Positions 43,830 through 55,363 of a stretch of 64,000 bases of DNA are shown piece after piece (position 1 is the stretch's first letter; each line of letters begins with the position of its first letter). The notes under the pieces are model-generated. The model was not told where the DNA came from and ran no database searches. It was given only the letters and a program-made list of their open reading frames with translations. Origin of the DNA: Chelonoidis abingdonii (lineage: Eukaryota; Chordata; Testudines; Testudinidae). Both the position numbers and the translations under genes were made by a program. The stretch spans positions 59,381,572-59,445,571 of the forward strand of contig NC_133771.1 of assembly GCF_003597395.2 (NCBI RefSeq), written 5' to 3'.

Positions 43830-44015
43830 TGGGTACTTCTATACTGCGGCTTGGAGGTGTAATTACCAGCTGAGGTAGACATACACGCACTATCTCTGCT
43901 CAAACGAGCATCAAATAATAACACTCTGGCTATGGCACCCTCGGTGGTGTCTCTGGCTAGCCACCCAGATACAATCTTGACGACTCCCCGCATACACACT
44001 CAGGTGGGATTTAGG
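43830..44015. repeat. Short MITE-like repeat
   Basis: 'gggtacttctatactgcggc', 'gaggtagacatacacgcact' and 'tggctagccacccagataca' follow the pattern of short 'gggtacgtctac' DNA elements in turtles. No clean termini or duplication is visible. Confidence 0.5.
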
Positions 44016-46082
44016 TTTCTCTCTATTTTTTTTACTGAGGAATAACAAGAGGTGAGCAAACAGATAAAATTTCGGATAAAATTTAGTAAAAATTGAAAAT
44101 GTTTCTTTAGTTTCCTACCTGAATTTCACTTGCCCAAATGTCAGTGATATGTGTACTGCATGACACTCAACACAATGCTGTAGCAGTAATTTTCTAGTTA
44201 GAGACCTAGCTGTTTTTTTCTCCAAAATTGTGCATTCTTTTCCCAGTCTGAAATGTCCAGATTTCATCCATGTCATAATTTATCTGAAATGTGTCTCAGA
44301 TCCAATAATGATCTTTTAGATTCAGAAGCTTGAAACACTTTATTCTTACTAGAAGGTTCTCCTCTCTGTGCTTGACAATAAACCTCTGGTTTAGTCAACA
44401 TAGAATGATTGTTTAGAATTTACCAGCTGTTAATGTACCTGTGATGCTGTGGAATGGCTACATTTGGTAGATGTTGAAGGGTTGTGTTTTTTTTTTTTTA
44501 ATGGTGACCACTGTACATACACAAAATTACTCTACATTGGTGCTTCAAGAAAAAGTAGGTCAGAGAAGATAACATTTTTGGATTGCCATCTTATGAGTGG
44601 CCTTTTAAATGGAAAGTGAAAGCCTCACTCTGTGAATTTGTTATTCAGAAACTGAAATCAGCATTATGATAGTAACTGTGGCACATATAAAAACCTAAAG
44701 CTGCATTCCTTATTCAGGCAAACTCACCCATGTACTTTAATAAGGAGATTTGCCCAGGTGAAGACTGTAGAATCAGACTCTAAATTGTAAGAATACCAAA
44801 ACCAAACAAACTTTATTGAGATTTTCATAGTCTTTGGTCCAACCTTTCCCACACTTAACTATGTAGCAAAACCGGTATGTATTTCATTGGGCCTAGATTG
44901 GACCTCAGTGTGTGTTTGGATGGAGGAGAATGTACAAAATAATTAAACAACTTGAGCAATTGAGGCAGAAATACAGAAAGAAGATGCTAAGTAATAGAAT
45001 ATTGTTAAATTGGCACTTGCAGATAGTACAGCTTTTGAGATAGTAACACTGACATATTTTAAAATACTTTATTACATATGGTTAATAATTTGTAAGATAA
45101 CTGATCAGTGGAGCAGATGAATAAAAGATGTAATTATAATAACTTTCAAAAGGATGAAAGTACAAACTGAAAATATTCAGTAAAGCTTTCTTGAAGAAGA
45201 ATTGTATATAAAATACAATTGCTGAGTAATTAGATTCAAAGTACATACAATACTGAATGTATCGTACTAAGTGTACTGCAGATTTTTTTTACTAATGTCA
45301 GGAATGTACCTCTTTAGCTCTTGTAGTAATGAACTTGACAGTTTTTATTGCACTTGTGAATAGTACAACCCAAATGTGATTATTTGCTTCAACATATGGT
45401 TTGATCTATGGATATTTTCTTGCAGTAAGAGGGAAAAATATTATAGACCAAATCCTGCTCACTATAATCCTATGAGTATTCATATGAGAGGCTTCACTAT
45501 TACTATATTATTAAATTAGAGTGGGATTTGACACACTACCTAGAAATGTTCCTCTGCTGTAATCATTCACTCCTGACATTTCACTACTTACAGCTGGTTC
45601 CTGCTGGCACTAATAACTGGAAAGAACAAATAAATGTCAGAAATGGACTGGAGCATATAACTTGAAATGAAAGGCTTCATTAAAGACTTGATCATGCAAT
45701 TATTGCAGTCAAAAGACTAATTTCCATTGACTTCACTGAGAGTGAGATTGACCTGTCTGTCATTTTTTTAAATGGTCAGTCACACACAATTTACAACAGA
45801 AGAAATTTTGATAAAGGCTAACAAAAAACAATGCACCATAAAAATAATTATTTTCCTTAATTCTGAAATGTTATATTTGAAATAAACTGTAGTATCAGAA
45901 GAATATTATTATTGTTGTTTGCTTTTGGATGACAGATTGCTAATCTCGTGTAACTTCTTTTTTGCTTTGCCACCTGAATTACGTGGTGACTCCAAACTCA
46001 TGAAAGTGAATCTTATTTTTCAGCTATTAAGAGAGATCTTCCTTTGTTTAATACACAATTTAATCTAACTTCTTATATAGTA
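44016..46082 (+). other. RIMS2 intron, AT-rich
   Basis: About 2 kb without recognised repeats or exons, apart from a T-run at about 44487-44500. Confidence 0.4.
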
Positions 46083-46215
46083 AAGTCTTCAGGACAGGGA
46101 TCCTGTCTTTCTATATGTTTGTAAAGCAACTAGCACAAAAAAAAAAATTCCTATCCTGACTGGTGCCTCTGGACAAGCAGTAATACTACTAATAACAATT
46201 AATAATGATATACTG
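46083..46215 (+). repeat. L2-type LINE 3' end fragment
   Basis: 'aagtcttcaggacagggatc' then 'ctgtctttctatatgtttgt', 'aaagcaactagcacaa' and a tail of 'aataatgata' follow the L2 3' end order in sense orientation. Confidence 0.6.
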
Positions 46216-46818
46216 AATGAAATATGGGTTGACATTGAAATTATAATTTTATCCTTAATGGCACACCATATACTATTAGTTTTTGAAGACCGGTAGAGGT
46301 AAAATTATTATCCATTTTCATGTGCAGTCACTTCACCTCCTTTATACTTATATAAATAAGTGGTGCCTTCAATGGCTAAGAGTCATGCAATCAGATTCAC
46401 AGACTATATTATAGTACATGCTAGTCATTAATAAATCTCATGTCATGTGTCAGTACAGAATTTTATAGGGATTCCAAGTAAAGATGATTTATGAGCTGAT
46501 TTCTCAAATCCTTGCAGTAAGAGCAGCATAATCTGGTGTCTGTCACTGGCCACGTTGTCCAGTGACAACAGTCAATCATACTTCTCTGCAGAAATGGCCT
46601 TTAAGTTATAAAGAAACGCAGGATGCCATGCCACATTTGTGGTACTAGCCAGAGAACTGTTGCCCATTCAGTCTCAGCTAAACCTTGCAGAGTTTGTACT
46701 CTTTACATGCATCACTTAGATTCCTGGGGTGAGATCTTGACCCCTAGTCTTGCCCTCTTTCACCAAGTACAAGGGCCAGAGCGGAAAGGGGCTCTAAAAA
46801 TGCTAGTTCCAGCTATGG
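46216..46818 (+). other. RIMS2 intron
   Basis: No exon or repeat recognised. Confidence 0.4.
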
Positions 46819-46823
46819 GAGGC

Positions 46824-47597
46824 TGTCATAAACAGATAGCTAAGGGTTAATGTTTCTTTTACCTGTAAAGGGTTAACAAAGGGAACCAAACACCTGACCA
46901 GAGGACCAATCAGGAAACAAGATTTTTCAAATCTCAAGGGAGGGAAGTTTTGGGTGTGTGTTCTTTGTCTCGTCTCTGTTGCTCTCTAGTCTCTGAGGGG
47001 ATCACTCTATCTCCGGCTTTCTAATCTTCTATTTCCAAGTTGTGAGTAACAGAGGTAGAAAGACAATTCAGGCTTATATTGTTTTTTTTTTGTATTTACA
47101 TGTGTGTCGTTTCTGGAATGTTTTAATTGTTTTCTTTTTGGATAGGCTGTTATTCATTTTCTCTTTAACCAATACCCTGTATATTGTCACCTTGATACAG
47201 AGACCATTGTTATGTCCTTTTTCTTTCTTTTTATATAAAGCTTTCTTTTAAAACTTGGGTTGGATTTTTTTCCTAGTTGGGACTGCAAGAGACTGAGTCT
47301 GCAGCTCACCAGGGAATTGGGGGAGGAATTGAAACAGGGTGATCTTCCAGGTCGTCCAGGGAGGAAGTAACAAGGAGACAAGGGGAGGGGGTTATTTCCC
47401 TTTGTTGTGAGACTCAGGGCATCTGAGTCTTGGGGTCCCCCAGGGAAGGCTTTGGGGAGACCAAAGTGAGCCAGGCACTGGAATTCCTGGCTGGTGGCAG
47501 CGCTATCAGATCTAAGCTGGTAATTAACCTTGGAGGTTTGATGCAGGCACCCATTTTGGACGCTAAGGTTCAGAATTGGGACTTATGCCTTATGACA
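46824..47597 (+). mobile_element. Solo LTR, complete, 774 bp
   Basis: Begins tgtcataaacagatagctaa and ends gccttatgaca; the terminal TGTCATAA...TTATGACA are inverted. An exact 5-bp duplication gaggc flanks it (46819-46823 and 47598-47602). A 5-bp duplication fits class III (ERV-L-like) retroviruses or Gypsy-type elements. No gag, pol or env lies beside it, so it is a solo LTR. It is the reference copy for the gapped LTR at 2557-3367 and is related at its 5' end to the minus-strand LTR at 55364-56152. Confidence 0.92.
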
Positions 47598-47602
47598 GAG
47601 GC

Positions 47603-48010
47603 ACAAGAACTGCAGAAGACAGCCATTAGCCTCTTTTCTGTGACTTGCTTACAAGCTCTGGTGTAAGGGGCACGCCACAGACATGAGCAGGGTGCAGGGA
47701 CACAGCAGCCCTGAAGACTGTCTAAATTATGCAAGGGATGTCCCAGCCCCCAGAACAGCCCAGGTTTATTTGGGAGATGGGCCCAAAGGAGGCTTAAAGT
47801 AAAAGCTTTTTTTGCCTGGAATGTAAAGTTTTAACCAAAGAAGGTATGATTATTTCTCCCACTCCCCAGTTTCCATAACCTGGTTCCAAAGACCAGTTCT
47901 CTGTTATCTGCTTTAAGCCCCTTTAAGCCCTCCTCCCTGGTCTTTAACCCTTGACTTGTGTCTTCCCCTCACCTTCAGTGTCTTATTCAATTTTCTTCTT
48001 GTAAACCGTA
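47603..48010 (+). other. RIMS2 intron
   Basis: No exon or repeat recognised. Confidence 0.4.
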
Positions 48011-48112
48011 AGGGCCTGATTCTCATTTTATACTTAGATAGTGTAACCACTCTGACATGTAACTACTCTGACAGTGCAAAGTGGCTTTAATGTAAATCAG
48101 AATCAGGCTGTA
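48011..48112. repeat. Self-complementary dispersed repeat
   Basis: 'agggcctgattctcatttta' at the left is mirrored by 'aaatcagaatcaggctg' at the right, with 'agtgtaaccactctg' between. About 100 bases, fold-back; similar to a common amniote unit that I cannot name. Confidence 0.6.
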
Positions 48113-48411
48113 AGAATCAGTGAAGTCTATCTATCTATCTAAAATACTTGTAAGTGCTTGTGTCTCCTGCCAAGTCCTCCTGTCTCTACTGCTCCAGGTG
48201 ATTCCAGCCTTGACCACCCGCTAGTTAACAGTGGCAAGCTGTCTGAAATAATTCCCCTTCCTTACCGCATATTGACAAACACATTAAAACAAAAACTAAC
48301 AGATGTCTGAAAAAGATGTGCCAGAAACTTTGTAGTTAACTCTGTCTGTTTAGTACTGTGGAGCAGCAGTTCAGTTGTTTCTTATTTTTTTTTTGTATAT
48401 TTCTCTTTTAG

Positions 48412-48458
48412 TGACATTCCAAGGATTCCTGAGAGTTCCCATCCTCCTCTAGAGTCTA
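48412..48458 (+). CDS. RIMS2: RIMS2 exon: short linker exon after PDZ
   Basis: 47 nt after a strong T-rich acceptor ('ttctcttttag'), donor gtaagt. Completes Gly from the previous exon and reads DIPRIPESSHPPLES with the first base of the next Ser codon. It is Pro/Ser-rich, part of the flexible linker between PDZ and C2A. At 47 nt it is short and not a multiple of three, so it cannot be skipped alone without a frameshift. Confidence 0.95.
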
Positions 48459-48699
48459 GTAAGTATACACTTTGTTTTTATCTGCACACATACTGCAAAA
48501 ATATGTTTGCATTAAAAACCCAGTCAGTTTCCTGTATCATTTTGTAAAACTAGAATCTATATTCAATTTATGGTTCAAATCTGGGCTGGATTTTAATGCT
48601 TTCTTCCATAGTAACAATGAAAGGTCCATGTGTATTAACACCATGTGGAAACAACAATTTTCACGCTCCCAGACTGTCTAATCTTTCTAGATCAGCACT

Positions 48700-48860
48700 G
48701 TAAGAAAGGTAACTATTATTATCCTCATTTTACCTATGAGAAAGATGAGGCAGAGGAGTTAAGTAAGTTGCCAGAGAATGCAGAGGGAGTCATAATTTCC
48801 CATCCCTGATTAACCTTCCCCTGTTCAGCTCCCTAGACCACACCTCTCCCTATTTGATCC
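48700..48860 (-). repeat. MIR-type SINE fragment
   Basis: 'attattatcctcattttacc' followed by 'tatgagaaagatgaggcaga' and 'agttaagtaagttgccagag' is the antisense of a MIR core. The later 'ctccctagaccacacctctc' resembles the usual downstream part. Confidence 0.6.
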
Positions 48861-48888
48861 AGAATTTGCTCCTCTGTGAGGGTCTTAG

Positions 48889-49155
48889 GCCTTGTTTACA
48901 GTGCCACTTTACAGCACTGAAACTTTCTCACTCAGGAATATGAAAAAACACCCCCCTGAGTGATGCAAGTTTCAGCGCTGTAAAGTGGCAGTGTAGACAG
49001 TGCACCAGAGCTGGTAGCCATGCTCCCAGCACTAGTACCACTCCCCTCACAGGAGTGTGTTGTTTTTTTTTACAGTGCTGGGAGAGCTCTCTCTGATTTA
49101 TGCTAAGCCTGGTGGTGTGGATAGTGAAGTGCCAGGGAGCTGATGATGTTAAGCT
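48889..49155. mobile_element. Foldback MITE
   Basis: 'tacagtgccactttacagca' with 'ctgaaactttctcactcagg' (48898-48938) is mirrored by 'cctgagtgatgcaagtttca' and 'gcgctgtaaagtggcagtgt' (48954-48995), so the left half folds into a long hairpin. A second arm follows ('gtgctgggagagctctctct'). The layout matches short 'tctacac' DNA elements of turtles. The right terminus is worn. Confidence 0.65.
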
Positions 49156-49359
49156 CAGCAGAAGACCTGTGGAAATGCCGAGGAGAGGGCTTGAGAACCC
49201 TACTTACCGGTACTTCTCTGCTGCAGCCAGTGTATAGGTTTTCGCAGGAGAGTAGAAGCCTTTAATAAGGCACAGCTGGAAGAAAGCTGCTTTCACTGGA
49301 AGTGAGGGGCACCTGATAGATTATCTCAAATGAGATTCCAAAATGTAGATAGAAGTGAG

Positions 49360-49592
49360 ACCTTGTCTACACATAAGCTTGCACTTAGTTAAACTGATGC
49401 AAACCCATGTGGACACTCTTATTTTTGTTTAGCTTAAACCTGTTCCTAGTTTACTTGAGCTAAACAAAAATTTACCTGATTTAAACTGAAATAGGAATGT
49501 CCACATGGCTTTTTGCACCAGTTTAACTAAAATAAGTTTAAAATTATACTTTAAAATTTATTGGTAAAACTCTGCATATAAACAAACCCTGA
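49360..49592. mobile_element. Foldback MITE, about 230 bp
   Basis: 'tagttaaactgatgcaaacc' and 'catgtggacactctta' (49386-49421) are mirrored by 'aataggaatgtccacatggc' and 'ttgcaccagtttaacta' (49490-49528). The outer ends 'ccttgtctacacataagctt' and 'tatataaacaaaccctg' are also weakly complementary. It lies about 90 bp before the next RIMS2 exon. Confidence 0.7.
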
Positions 49593-49683
49593 ATAATTAG
49601 AAAACTAAAGTAACTCACAGATCTAATAAAATTGGCTTCAAATCAGTTCTAGGTCTGAGATTTTGTTTCTCTCATTTATTTAG

Positions 49684-49796
49684 GTTCAAGTTCCTTTGAA
49701 TCTCAGAAGATGGAAAGGCCTTCTATTTCTGTTATTTCTCCAACTAGTCCTGGGGCTCTAAAAGATGCACCACAAGTCCTACCAGGGCAGCTTTCT
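49684..49796 (+). CDS. RIMS2: RIMS2 exon: linker leading into C2A
   Basis: 113 nt after acceptor 'tcatttatttag', donor gtaagt, leaving in phase 0. Completes a Ser codon and reads SSFESQKMERPSISVISPTS then PGALKDAPQVLPGQLS. GQLS is the first strand of the C2A domain, continued directly by VKLWYDK in the next exon. The Ser-rich segment is a likely phosphorylation region; that is inference from composition. Confidence 0.96.
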
Positions 49797-50939
49797 GTAA
49801 GTGTATATTAGTAATCAGAAGGAATGTCATTTATCTGTTACAGTATATTTTGTTTGGTTTTGTGAATATTGAGAAATATGTGGCTATATTACATAACATG
49901 GGTAATCTATTATAAAGCAAATAATCAGTTTTCTGCCTCTCTTTCTGTTTCATGTCTGTGTAGGACATTTGTAGAATTATGTTCTTGGAAGGTCTATTCT
50001 GTTCAATGACACCTTTTTGTTTATATGAATATTATTTGATGTAATTTTCTGTGATTATGATAGAAGTTGTGCATATTAAAGATGTAATGATTACTCTCAT
50101 AGACTGATTTGTACGTGCTTCCAGTCTCTTTAAAGGTATTGGAGTCACTTAGATAGTAATTCTGCCAGATGCTAAGCAGAGAACAGACTCAAATATGCCC
50201 CTAAGGTACAATTATTTTAAGAAATAGCTTGATCACATTTAATAGTTTTCATAAAAGTATCTGCTAAACAAGTCAGGTTAAATGCATTCCACCTCTACTT
50301 CAAGTATCACTACAGTACAGGCTTCCCACCTTGCACTTAAGATAACACTTCTATGTAACCCAGTGTACTGCATGACTATGTAAAGTACCTAGTCTGCAGG
50401 CTAGACAATATAGCTAGCCCACAGCTTCCATCTGCAGCAGGCTGTAATCAAAAATATATGCTGCTGCTTTCTAAGGACTTGATTATGTATCCAGTGAAAT
50501 CAGTGGCATTTATGTTTGACTGCAGGGTCAGGCCCCAAAAAAGCAATATTGTGAGCCTCTCTGTATATTCATCCATCCTGCAGTAAGAATTCTCTCATAT
50601 CAAACCAGAGCTGAGACAGCAAAGGTAACAATGGTCAGTGTCCCCACTTCCCCCTCAGTGCTGTAAGGCTAGGTTTTGCTTCAGTGAGTTAGAAACCTAA
50701 AAATATTAGTTATACTTCAAGAATGTAATGAAGATCTATGGAACTTTTATTTTATAGTCAGATTTTTTTTGAAGACTGATATTGCCAGAGATTTCATGAT
50801 CCAATGTCTATGTGCAAAGCTTTTGCATATTCAAAAAAAGGCTTGGAGAAGTAACTGTCATGGATTTTTCCTAATTGGCTGAGAGCCATTTGTTTAGTTC
50901 ATGTGATTGAGATGGTGTGATTTATAATAATAATAATAA
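49797..50939 (+). other. RIMS2 intron
   Basis: Mostly AT-rich unassigned sequence. (TAA)n at about 50925-50940 marks the edge of the SINE that follows. Confidence 0.45.
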
Positions 50940-51122
50940 TCAGAGATATACAAATCTCCTAGAACTGGAAGGGACCTTGAAAGGTCATCGAGTCCAGCCG
51001 CCCCCTGCCTTCACTAGCAGGACCAAGTACTGATTTTTGCCCCAGATCCCTAAGTGGCCCCCTCAAGGACTGAACTCACAACCCTGGGTTTAGCAGGCCA
51101 GTGCTCAAACCACTGAGCTATA
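50940..51122 (-). repeat. Cry-type tRNA-derived SINE, about 200 bp before a C2A exon
   Basis: Antisense copy: the tail 'ctcctagaactggaagggac' is followed by 'cttgaaaggtcatcgagtcc'. The tRNA-like head runs backward from 'gtgctcaaaccactgagcta' (A box complement) with 'actcacaaccctgg' (B box complement). It sits in the intron just upstream of the first C2A exon, opposite to RIMS2 transcription. Confidence 0.88.
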
Positions 51123-51318
51123 AGAAACCCAAAATGTCCAAATTAAAATCTCGCACAAAACAGAGGAAAAAAAATCTTATAGAATGTTGAATGTATGAAA
51201 TGTTGCCAGCCCTTCTGAAAAACATTTTATGTTTTGGCTAATGATAGGCAGCAAAAATTATTTTGCATACTTTCACTTTAATTTTCATGAATAATTTCTG
51301 GTAACTTGGATCTTGTAG

Positions 51319-51449
51319 GTGAAACTATGGTATGACAAAGTGGGGCATCAGTTAATAGTAAATGTTCTACAAGCAACAGATCTGCCACCAAGAGGAGATG
51401 GACGTCCCAGGAATCCTTATGTAAAAATGTATTTTCTTCCAGATAGAAG
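51319..51449 (+). CDS. RIMS2: RIMS2 exon: first part of C2A domain
   Basis: 131 nt after acceptor 'atcttgtag', donor gtaata; leaves in phase 2. Reads VKLWYDKVGHQLIVNVLQAT then DLPPRGDGRPRNPYVKMYFL and PDR. VNVLQATDL is the paralogue-diagnostic stretch (RIMS1 differs here). The PPRGDG loop differs from the PARVDG that I recall in mammals. RIM C2 domains fold as beta sandwiches but lack the full set of calcium-binding aspartates; the calcium loop here likewise has few acidic residues. Confidence 0.97.
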
Positions 51450-52268
51450 GTAATAGTCTAAGTGAAAAATATATCAACTGAACATTTTAAATATGTTAAT
51501 TATACTTTAAATGCATATTTCTCTCATATTTTTCTTTAATAATTTATTGTATTGTAGATTAACCTTAAAAAGTATAAAACTAGCATGCATCTATAATCGG
51601 ATAATATCAAATTGTAAGTAATTTGCTATGTGGAAATATGGCTGAACCTGGAATACTATACAGCAGATACTGATCCCTTTTAGATGTAAGAGATCATTAG
51701 GCTTTTTATCAGTAAAATGTAAGTAAACATCGATTTCAGCGTACACATACAAACCTATAAAAAATATTCCCATTAATAATAATAGAAATTTACAGATAGG
51801 CAAAGTAAGAAAAATGTTGCTTGAGGACTTCTTAGAGTTTGATGTAAGGATATTTACCTTATGTATTTTGACATGTGATGTTGACAAATTGTGATTTAAT
51901 GATTGTATAACTTTAACTTTTTTGAATCTCATCACCTATCATTAAATAATTATTGTATGCCCCCATTATCTAATCACTCCCAGAGTTTCCCACAATTGTG
52001 AACATTTAAATAATTAAAAATTGAAAAATGCTTAACATTCATAATTTTCTACAACTGTGAAAATTTAAATAGATACAGAAAAATGCTTTAAAATAAACAT
52101 TGATGATATCCAATCATAATTATAAAAAAATACAAATTGAATGCTGCCAAGCCTAGTAATTATGATGTTTAAATCAGAAAGAATGAAAACAATTATAGTC
52201 TTGGTTACTAGATGGCAGTATGTGACCTGTTTTTGCATTATAATTTACAAGACTGTTTATATTTTCAG
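51450..52268 (+). other. RIMS2 intron, AT-rich
   Basis: No exon or repeat recognised. An open frame starting at 52141 runs through the intron into the next exon by chance. Confidence 0.5.
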
Positions 52269-52440
52269 TGATAAAAGTAAAAGGAGGACCAAAACAGTAA
52301 AGAAAAACCTAGAACCAAAATGGAACCAAACTTTTCTCTATTCACATGTACATCGTAGAGATTTTAGAGAACGAATGTTAGAAATAACCGTATGGGACCA
52401 GCCAAGAGTACAAGAAGAAGAAAGTGAATTTCTTGGAGAG
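52269..52440 (+). CDS. RIMS2: RIMS2 exon: core of C2A domain
   Basis: 172 nt after acceptor 'atattttcag', donor gtgata (GT kept but a weak +3 to +6 context). Completes Ser and reads DKSKRRTKTVKKNLEPKWNQ, then TFLYSHVHRRDFRERMLEIT, VWDQPRVQEEESEFLGE. The Lys/Arg-rich KSKRRTKTVKK is the polybasic strand used by RIM C2 domains for PIP2 and calcium-channel-related contacts. The true start is the splice site at 52269, not the methionine at 52141, because the preceding bases are intron. Confidence 0.97.
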
Positions 52441-52571
52441 GTGATATATAGAATGGCATTACAAAATAGTTATATTTTAAACATATAAGAAAGTCTAACA
52501 TATTTCTGTATTTTAAAAAATAATGCTATGCAGTTTTAAACTGAGATTAAGTTTGATAATTTTCCTCTTAG

Positions 52572-52728
52572 ATCCTTATAGAGCTGGAGACAGCCCTTTT
52601 AGATGATGAACCACATTGGTATAAGCTGCAGACACATGATGAATCCTCACTACCTCTGCCTCAGCCATCACCTTTCATGCCACGGAGACATGTCCATGGT
52701 GGAGAAAGCACTAGCAAAAAATTACAAA
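52572..52728 (+). CDS. RIMS2: RIMS2 exon: end of C2A and following linker
   Basis: 157 nt after acceptor 'tcctcttag', donor gtaggt. Reads ILIELETALLDDEPHWYKLQ then THDESSLPLPQPSPFMPRRH and VHGGESTSKKLQ. The first half is the last C2A strands and helix (DDEPHWYKLQ is a hallmark). The second half is the Pro-rich linker with a basic end. Leaves in phase 1. Confidence 0.97.
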
Positions 52729-53845
52729 GTAGGTCCAAATGCTATCGCTGTCCTTTTTCAGTTTTAATTGGGGAATGATTTCTGACAATCAGTTATGCTG
52801 TAATAATGTTTAGAAGAAGTTTTGGCAGCCATATTCAAAAATGAAGATATTTTTTCCAAAATGTAACCAAAAATACAATTGGAAATGGAAAAAACTATTA
52901 CATTTCCTAATCAACTCCAGTGTGGTATGCAACTTCCAGGTTGGCAAAATTTGTTGAAATTACCTATAGTTTGAAATGTTAGCTTTTGCATAGCTGTCTT
53001 TGTTAAACACACTGAACTGAGCAGAATAAATGATTTTAACAAGGAAATTGGGATGTTTTTATTATTACTAAATGTTGGGTCTTTTTAATTAAAAAAAAAA
53101 AAAAAAAGCTTCAAGGACTCTAAAGCCTGGGAGCAGCTTTTAGTATATTGATCATTTCAACCTCCAACACACTTATTATCCAGATAGAAAACTTACTTTT
53201 GCTACACAGAAAGTGTTTGTATGTGTGTGTTTGGGAAGCTGAAAATCACAAAATAGTACAATAGTCAAAACCTGGCCTTCTCTGATCAGGTATTAATTTT
53301 TTGAGACTTTAAATGTGAAAACAATGGTTTTTAAAAAGTGGCATTTCTCAGAGCCATAGCATCCCAAGGCTAGCATAGTATGGGTTGAAATAACTGCTAT
53401 AAGGAAATAGCTGCAGCCTGTCAACTCTACTGTGCCATTTTGTTCCGAAGTTAAATTATATTTTAAAAATATGAGAGAAGTGCAGAACAAATTCTAAAGA
53501 TATTTTCTCTGTTATTTTTCTGATCTTTTACTAGTCTATTAAGAAGAGTAAGAGTAAGGAAACTAATAAATTCCAGCCAGTGCATAACTTCATAATTAAC
53601 TGATGCACTCGTAGTAGCTGTAGCAACTAGATACTGTTGAAACTGGCGCATTAAAAAAATAAGCCTATAGATATCAGACTGTGCCCTCATTCTAAATTCA
53701 GTTTAATTCTCATTTCATATTGTTTAAATATGAAATCACCCTGTGTTTGAATCACAGGAATAGCTAGAGCTTTTATTTAAACATATTTTTACATTTTCCA
53801 ATATAACCAGATATACAGGTATTTATTTGCCTTACTGTTGTGCAG
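52729..53845 (+). other. RIMS2 intron
   Basis: An A-run lies at about 53091-53107. No repeat family or exon recognised. Confidence 0.45.
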
Positions 53846-53917
53846 GATCTCAGCGAATCAGTGATAGTGACATCTCAGATTATGATGTTGATGATGGTAT
53901 TGGAGTAGTTCCTCCAG
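53846..53917 (+). CDS. RIMS2: RIMS2 exon: acidic Ser/Asp linker
   Basis: 72 nt, phase 1 on both sides, acceptor 'actgttgtgcag', donor gtgcgt. Reads SQRISDSDISDYDVDDGIGV then VPP between split codons. It is an acidic, Ser-rich linker after C2A. As a symmetric exon it can be skipped without shifting the frame, so it is a good candidate for cassette splicing, which is known to be common in this part of RIM genes. Confidence 0.95.
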
Positions 53918-55358
53918 GTGCGTGGGTGAAGAGCATGGTCCTGCTTCTTTTTGCTGTTCCTTCCCTCCTCCCCCTCTAATTTTCCAGACTCCTGTAGGAT
54001 GCTGGTTTTGGAGATTGTATTATGGAGAAAACAGTATGACTAATTACTCTGTGGTGTCTTTCCTTCTAAATTAAATAAAAATGTACTTTTATATACTAAT
54101 TAATATTTCTGTTATGTGACTGTTCGGATTTTGCATTAGATGGTTCAAAGCTTTTTGTTTTTTACTTCACAATGCTCTAAGCATAAGTGAAACTACAATT
54201 TTAATTCTAGTAATTCAGTTCAAATACTAATTAAGATTTCAATATCCATTGCATTTTTTTTTATTTTGCTTCTTGCTTGAAACCCAGATATAATGCAATC
54301 CTCCATGAAGTATATTTAAAATGCATGGTTGCAAATTAGAATGCATGTGGCATGGCTATATCTTTTATACTTTTCATAAGCATTCATGAATTATCATTAC
54401 CGTAAATGTGCATAAATGTATAAATATAGAGAGAGAATATCTTGATCCCACTTTAGGGTAGCACCCCTTGTATATTCAATAAAATAAAACATTGGGACAT
54501 ATTTTAGATACCATATCTTAAGTATATTTCATTGGTAGTTGCCACAAATCACAAGATTAAAATTCCCATTCAAGACACACTAGTAAAGAGTTGCTGTTTA
54601 CCCACCCAAGCTAAATCAGGTTTTCTATGTAAAATTTACTTGTGAAAGTTACTGAACATACTAAAAATATGGTAGTATTTGAAAAGTTCTCCTTATTAAT
54701 CTATGATTAAAACAACCTACAAACAGCAGTTATTCATTGCATTTTTGCCATTCATGTGAAATATCACTGCATTGCTGAATGGGCTAAACTCTGCTCTCAT
54801 TTACATCAATGTAAAGCAATAGTACTTTAATAATCAAGAAGAGAATTTGTCCCAATATCTGTAGCACTAGTGTTAGGTTTAATGGAGTGATTTTCTTCAT
54901 TCTTTCATCAAATGAAATAGAAAAATATTTTAAATAAAATGATTTCCATCATTTTTTTAGATTTATTTTTTTCCTTTTGCAGATGGGGGTACAGATATTG
55001 GCATGTGTAATCCCTTACTCATCTCTGAGGCTGCACTATTCCTTATTTAAACTATATGGGGCTTTTCACTTACCAGTTCATTCTGGGCAACAATTCCCCA
55101 TCTGCAATGACCTATCTTCCAGTCCACAAAACAGTCTTTCAAAATGTATATAACAACAGCACTCATTGGAATAGATTTTGGAAGGCTCAAATAGCACTTA
55201 GATGCCTAAGTCCCACTGAAAGTCATTAGGAGTTCGATGCCTAAGTGTGCCTTTTGAAGAATTCATGAGCCATATGTAACTTGGACCTTTGCTGTCTCAG
55301 AGACCACCTCTCTGCTTTTGAAGTCTCTGGCATCCATGACAGTTGAGTTGATACTAAC
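53918..55358 (+). other. RIMS2 intron, AT-rich
   Basis: No exon or clear transposon. A weak dispersed-repeat trace lies at about 54780-54850 ('ctctgctctcatttacatca'). Confidence 0.45.
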
Positions 55359-55363
55359 GGTTG

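Noticed and set aside
52141..52488. Open frame beginning with Met at 52141, 115 codons
   Set aside because: Chance read-through. The real RIMS2 exon is 52269-52440, shown by the AG/GT borders and homology; the flanking residues are intronic.
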